Origin: Arenicola marina
Lineage: Eukaryota; Annelida; Polychaeta; Arenicolidae
Direction: 5' to 3'
Assembly: GCA_964019135.1 (NCBI GenBank)
Contig: OZ025260.1
Coordinates: forward strand, 12,332,254 to 12,396,253
DNA length: 64,000 nucleotides
The stretch's first letter is position 1, and every line of letters begins with the position of its first letter. Both the position numbers and the translations under genes were made by a program. Shown here piece after piece: positions 59,551 to 64,000 of the stretch. Under the pieces are notes generated by a model. The model worked only from the letters and a program-made list of their open reading frames with translations, did not search any database and was not told where the DNA came from.

Positions 59551-59883
59551 TATAAATGGTACATATCAAATTGCCAAAACTGTAAGACCTGCAACAGCAT
59601 AGAAACCATAGAACGTCTGTTCTCTCACTGCAATGAGACAATGCAGTTCTGTAACATATCTATTTTATTTGATATTCATTTTCTGCAGTTGAATTGTGAC
59701 TGGCTACTGTATTGTAGTATCATATGTGGAAAGTGGCATATTTATAAAGCAAAAGTTGTACAAAACCAGGGACAAAAGTTTAACAGACTTGATCAACAAC
59801 TAGGGTTCGCAGTAAAAACAGAATACCACGATATAATGGCAACAGAATCAGACTATCCAAATTGCGTACGGCGTTGTTTATAA
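59551..59883 (+). mobile_element. Fragment resembling a LINE ORF2 C-terminus
   Basis: The frame open from 59,551 to the stop at 59,881-59,883 begins with a cysteine/histidine cluster, CQNCKTC, then ETIERLFSHC about 5 residues on. This resembles the C-x2-C ... ET-x-EHLF-x2-C zinc-finger-like segment found after reverse transcriptase in many non-LTR retrotransposons. A later GKWHIYKAK resembles the conserved GK-F/W-x-I-H/Y-K motif near the end of such proteins. No reverse transcriptase or endonuclease domain is visible upstream, so only a 3' remnant is present. Homology is inferred from motif shape. The clade cannot be assigned. Confidence 0.4.
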
Positions 59884-59906
59884 AGGTTAGATTATCTTTT
59901 CTATGT

Positions 59907-60202
59907 CAGTGGCGGATCCGGAAATTTAAGAAAGGGGGGCACTATTTATTTAAGTACGATCCAGGCGCGGATCCAATGAAAAACTTGCGACCGGGGAGGA
60001 GAGGGGAGGGTGCTGGTGAGGTTGTGCAAAATCAGAAATCGACGTGACCCTTGTTCTCCTTTCTTCAGAGAAAGGGGGGGGGGCGGCATGTGCCTTTCTT
60101 TCGTCTATTTTTCAGCAAAGGGGGGGGGGCATGTGCCTTTCTTTCGTCTATTTTTCAGCGCCCTGTGCCCCCCGCCCCGCCCCCCCTCTGGATCCGCCAC
60201 TG
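59907..60202. mobile_element. 296-bp terminal-inverted-repeat MITE
   Basis: The element starts CAGTGGCGGATCC and ends with its exact reverse complement GGATCCGCCACTG, a 13-bp perfect terminal inverted repeat. It is flanked by TATGT at 59,902-59,906 and 60,203-60,207, a 5-bp apparent target duplication. It has no coding capacity. Inside are G-runs and a 31-bp direct duplication (60,086-60,116 and 60,129-60,159) starting GCATGTGCCTTTC. CAGTGGCG-type ends are common in hAT-like MITEs, but hAT elements usually give 8-bp duplications, so the superfamily stays open. Confidence 0.88.
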
Positions 60203-60207
60203 TATGT

Positions 60208-60984
60208 AGCGAACTCAATGAACTTACGAACGAACGGACATAACGAATGGTGTAAGCAACTAAACGAAAATAAGTGCATTACATGCAACCTAGAACAGAA
60301 TTAAAGACTGAGGCCAGCTTAATGTACAAATATATCATTATATTATCGAATTACAATTATTATAGCATATTTTCAAGACAATATCTCTGACAAGTCCCCT
60401 GTTGTCCTATAGCCGTATATCTATCATATCATTAACCGGCTAAGGAGGTCTTCTTACAAAAATAAGTGGAATATTAATGATTAATCTTCACTGGTAGCGT
60501 TTGAAATATAAATGAATAAACACCTTCACAAATTAGACATTTTAGACACTCTAAAAAACTAAGCCAACCTTAAATGGTATTTACAATATATTTACATGGT
60601 CTAAGCATTTAAGCCAATATATAAACAGAACACAACGGCCGCTTGAAAAAAACTGACAAAGGCATATGTTTTTCTACCATCGAATATATTTTTAAAGGGT
60701 TCCTTCCTCGTGGCCAGCGGTATTGGCAGCAATAACCCGAGTGGCGCCATGTGTGGCATTACATACAAAACCTAACTACTTATTTCCTAGCTGTTACAAT
60801 AAGCAAGAAAAGAAACAAGAAAAAACGAGTGTAACAGACATCGCTGCTGTTAATAACGTTCTCAACAAATATTTCCTAACAACGGCTTTTCGAATGTAAT
60901 TATCTCTACTAATACAATACACAGAAGATCTGCCTGTATTCTGAAGTTATTATAAACACGGGACTTTAGGACAATTGTCACAAG
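60208..60984. other. Unique A/T-rich region, no gene recognised
   Basis: The first 100 bases continue the sequence interrupted by the MITE and may be the end of the LINE-like element. The rest is A/T-rich, with no long frame and no repeat I could recognise. Confidence 0.45.
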
Positions 60985-61021
60985 TGACGTCATATCCACC
61001 AGAGCTAGGTCTATGACGTCA
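60985..61021. promoter_or_regulatory. Pair of consensus CRE sites
   Basis: TGACGTCA occurs at 60,985-60,992 and again at 61,014-61,021, two perfect CREB/ATF palindromes with starts 29 bp apart. They lie in a locally GC-rich stretch just before the 30-bp array. Such pairs are typical of promoters, but no downstream gene is recognisable. Confidence 0.35.
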
Positions 61022-61084
61022 CGGCGCTGTGAGGGTCTGGCACGTACACCACCTTCGTCTCCGTGACGACAGTCGTCGCCTGCA

Positions 61085-63305
61085 AGGAACAGCCATTAAT
61101 CAAACAAAGACACCAGGAACAGCCATCAATCAGACAAACAGACCAGGAACAGTCATCAATCAGACAAACACACCAGGAACAGCCATCAATCAGACAAACA
61201 CATCAGGAACAGCCATCAATCAGACAACACACCAGGAACAGCCATCAATCAGACAAACAGACCAGGAACAGTCATCAATCAGACAAACACACCAGGAACA
61301 GCCATCAATCAGACAAACACACCAGGAACAGCCATCAATCAGACAACACACAGGAACAGCCATCAATCAGACAAACAGACCAGGAACAGTCATCAATCAG
61401 ACAAACACACCAGGAACAGCCATCAATCAGACAAACAGACCAGGAACAGCCATCAATCAGACAAACACACCAGGAACAGCCATCAATCAGACAAACACAC
61501 CAGGAACAGCCATCAATCAGACAAACACACCAGGAACAGCCATCAATCAGACAACACACAGGAACAGCCATCAATCAGACAAACAGACCAGGAACAGTCA
61601 TCAATCAGACAAACACACCAGGAACAGCCATCAATCAGACAAACAGACCAGGAACAGCCATCAATCAGACAAACACACCAGGAACAGCCATCAATCAGAC
61701 AAACACACCAGGAACAGCCATCAATCAGACAAACACACCAGGAACAGCCATCAATGAGACAAACACACCAGGAACAGCCATCAATGAGACAAACACACCG
61801 GGAACAGCCATCAATGAGACAAACACACCAGGAACAGCCATCAATCAGACAAACACACCAGGAACAGCCATCAATCAGACAAACACACCAGGAACAGCCA
61901 TCAATGAGAAAACACACCAGGAACAGCCATCAATCAGACAAACACACCAGGAACAGCCATCAATGAGACAAACAAACCAGGAACAGCCATCAATCAGACA
62001 AACACACTCGGAACAGCCATCAATCAGACAAACACACCAGGAACAGCCATCAATCAGACAAACAGACCAGGAACAGCCATCAATCAGACAAACACACCAG
62101 GAACAGCCAGCAATCAGACAAACACACCAGGAACAGCCATCAATCAGACAAACACATCAGGAACAGCATCTATCAGACAAACACACCAGGAACAGCCATC
62201 AATCAGACAAACACACCAGGAACAGCCATCAATCAGACAAACACACCAGGAACAGCCATCAATCAGACAAACACACCAGGAACAGCCATCAATCAGACAA
62301 ACACACCAGGAACAGCCATCAATCAGACAAACACACCAGGAACAGCCATCAGTCAGACAAACACACCAGGAATAGTCATCAATCAGACAAACACATCAGG
62401 AACAGCCATTAATTAGACAAACACACCAGGAACAGCCATCAATCGGACAAACACATCAGGAACAGCCATCAATCAGACAAACACACCAGGAACAGCCATC
62501 AATCAGACAAACACACTAGGAACAGCCATCAATGAAACAAACACACCAGGAACAGCCATCAATCAGACAAACAGACCAGGAACAGCCATCAATCAGACAA
62601 ACACACCAGGAACAGCCATCAATGAGACAAACACACCAGGAACAGCCATCAATGAGACAAACACACCAGGAACAGCCATCAATGAGACAAACACACCAGG
62701 AACAGCCATCAATCAGACAAACACACCAGGAACATCCATCAATGAGACTAACACACCAGGAACAGCCATCAATCAGACAAACACACCAGGAACAGCCATC
62801 AATCAGAGAAACACATCAGGAACAGCATCTATCAGACAAACACACCAGGAACAGCCATCAATCAGAGAAACACATCAGGAACAGCATCTATCAGACAAAC
62901 ACACCAGGAACAGCCATCAATCAGACAAACACACCAGGAACAGCCATCAATCAGACGAACACACCAGGAACAGCCATCAATGAGACAAACACACCAGGAA
63001 CAGCCATCAATCAGACAAACACACCAGGAACAGCCATCAATCAGACAAACACACCAGGAACAGCCATCAATGAGACAAACACACCAGGAACAGCCATCAA
63101 TCAGACGAACACACCAGGAACAGCCATCAATGAGACAAACACACCTGGAACAGCCATCAATGAGACAAACACACCAGGAACAGCCGTCAATGAGACAAAC
63201 ACACCAGGAACAGCCATCAATCAGACAAACACACCAGGAACAGCCATCAATCAGAGAAACACATCAGGAACAGCATCTATCAGACAAACACACCAGGAAC
63301 AGCAC
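61085..63305. repeat. 30-bp A/C-rich minisatellite, about 74 units
   Basis: Units contain AACAGCCATCAATCAGACAA and ACACACCAGG, with main variants aatgagac, aacagacc and aacacatc. A few 28- or 29-bp units (acaacacacc, acaacacacagg, cagcatctatc) shift the frame. Because 30 is a multiple of three and stop words are rare, all three forward frames stay open over long stretches (10-residue repeats such as TAINQTNTPG and HQEQPSIRQT), as does one reverse frame. No splice or start context supports a gene. Confidence 0.96.
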
Positions 63306-63434
63306 AGGAAAGGGATCTGCAGTGGGGACAGGGGAGGGGGTTGGTGCATATTTAACGGCTTCATGTAGACGGTACTACAATTTATTAGGACAGGGCGGGG
63401 GGAGGGGGGAGGCGGGTCGGCCCACTCATACCCA

Positions 63435-63522
63435 GTCACGTCCCACCACTCACCCGTCCACCACAAGTCACGTCCCACCACTCACCCGTCCACCACAAGT
63501 CACGTCCCACCACCCACCCGTC
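63435..63522. repeat. 32-bp tandem repeat, about 2.8 units
   Basis: GTCACGTCCCACCAC starts at 63,435, 63,467 and 63,499, each followed by cacccgtccaccacaa. Units are nearly identical and the last is cut short. Confidence 0.92.
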
Positions 63523-63930
63523 TAAATGGTATCGTAGGGCCCCATGTTAATATTTTTGCCGAAAAACTATTCGGGCCATTTGCAAAATTTAAAGATGGTA
63601 TACAAGGTATCTTTGGGCCCAATACGTGAAATAACTTTAAGCTTGATTAAAGGAAAACTGTGAACGTTTGTGAAGCAATATCTATAGTGAAGCAATATCT
63701 ATAGTGTTGGTCCTCTCATTCAATGGTTAAGCGAATTTCAGAAAATTAGTGTGCCCTTGTCCTTTGACCTACATGGTCAATCTACGAACAGCCTGCCGAT
63801 CGCCATCTTTCATTAATGTTGGGAGTCGATATCTTAAAGCATTCGACATATAATGCCATAAGTTACAAACAGAAAAACACACCGACAGACACCGCATAAA
63901 CCGACATATGACGATTTTCGTCATAAAAAA
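63523..63930. other. Unique region next to a tRNA-like element
   Basis: A/T-rich sequence with a short direct duplication (GTGAAGCAATATCTATAGTG twice, at 63,669 and 63,686) and a perfect 7-bp hairpin, ATGACGA-TTT-TCGTCAT, at 63,908-63,924. Part of it may be the body of the adjacent tRNA-like element on the minus strand. No gene is seen. Confidence 0.45.
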
Positions 63931-64000
63931 GCCGCAGATTCAAACCGGATTCAAACCGACCATATGTTGATCTGCGATCTAGTGCGCTAACGACTAAACC
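63931..64000 (-). mobile_element. tRNA-derived SINE head or tRNA pseudogene, partial
   Basis: On the minus strand the sequence reads from the window edge through TAGTCGTTAGCGC (A-box-like, about 63,984-63,996), then GGTTTGAATCC at 63,947-63,957 (B-box-like; consensus GGTTCGANTCC), and a second GGTTTGAATC at 63,937-63,946. A T6 run at 63,925-63,930 could end a Pol III transcript. The anticodon region does not fold cleanly, which favours a SINE head or decayed tRNA over a working tRNA. The 5' end is beyond the window. Confidence 0.45.

Noticed and set aside
13418-63305. CRISPR-like array of repeats and spacers
   Set aside because: Repeats are direct tandems with no unique spacers, no leader and no cas genes, in a eukaryotic setting.
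61029-63525. Q/N/T-rich and cysteine-rich repeat proteins
   Set aside because: All forward frames and one reverse frame of the 30-bp array are open together. No promoter, splice or domain evidence.

Overview
The window is eukaryotic nuclear DNA, most likely from a marine invertebrate. A mollusc or other lophotrochozoan fits best and a cephalochordate is possible, but the sequence alone does not decide. The pointers are one intron-free Toll-like receptor, a LINE-like fragment, a MITE, a tRNA-like element, and tandem repeats over roughly 85% of the length. No operon, CRISPR array, rRNA gene or prokaryotic gene is visible.

Layout. Positions 1-36,290 are a single satellite of about 1,000 monomers of 36 bp, mixed with 25-bp short monomers. 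It contains large nested duplications, including an apparently identical tandem pair with a 5,959-bp period and a copy of the window's first 2.9 kb placed about 31.7 kb further on. The Toll-like receptor follows after only about 360 bp (36,648-38,831, + strand) and is the only convincing protein gene. Its 3' flank turns into a degenerate 30-bp minisatellite within about 10 bases of the stop. Then comes an 8.4-kb array of 49-bp monomers, with a 147-bp trimer zone and a 1,911-bp internal duplication, and 14 units of an 85-bp repeat. From 49.9 to 52.0 kb the DNA is mostly unique and includes a good poly(A) signal at 50,537.

Positions 52-59 kb are a patchwork of unrelated minisatellites with units of 28, 13, 28 again, 20, 48, 80-100 and 22 bp. 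The two 28-bp arrays carry the same diverged tail, so they are copies of one larger unit. At 59.5-60.3 kb a LINE-like C-terminal fragment is flanked by a 296-bp terminal-inverted-repeat MITE with a TATGT target duplication. Two consensus CRE sites lie just before a 2.2-kb array of 30-bp units. The right edge holds a Pol III-type (A box, B box, T-run) tRNA-like element on the minus strand.

The many long reading frames inside the 36-, 30-, 20- and 13-bp arrays follow from unit length and composition and are not annotated as genes. The receptor is a single-cysteine-cluster Toll-like receptor, expected to act alone in innate sensing. No partner gene is present.
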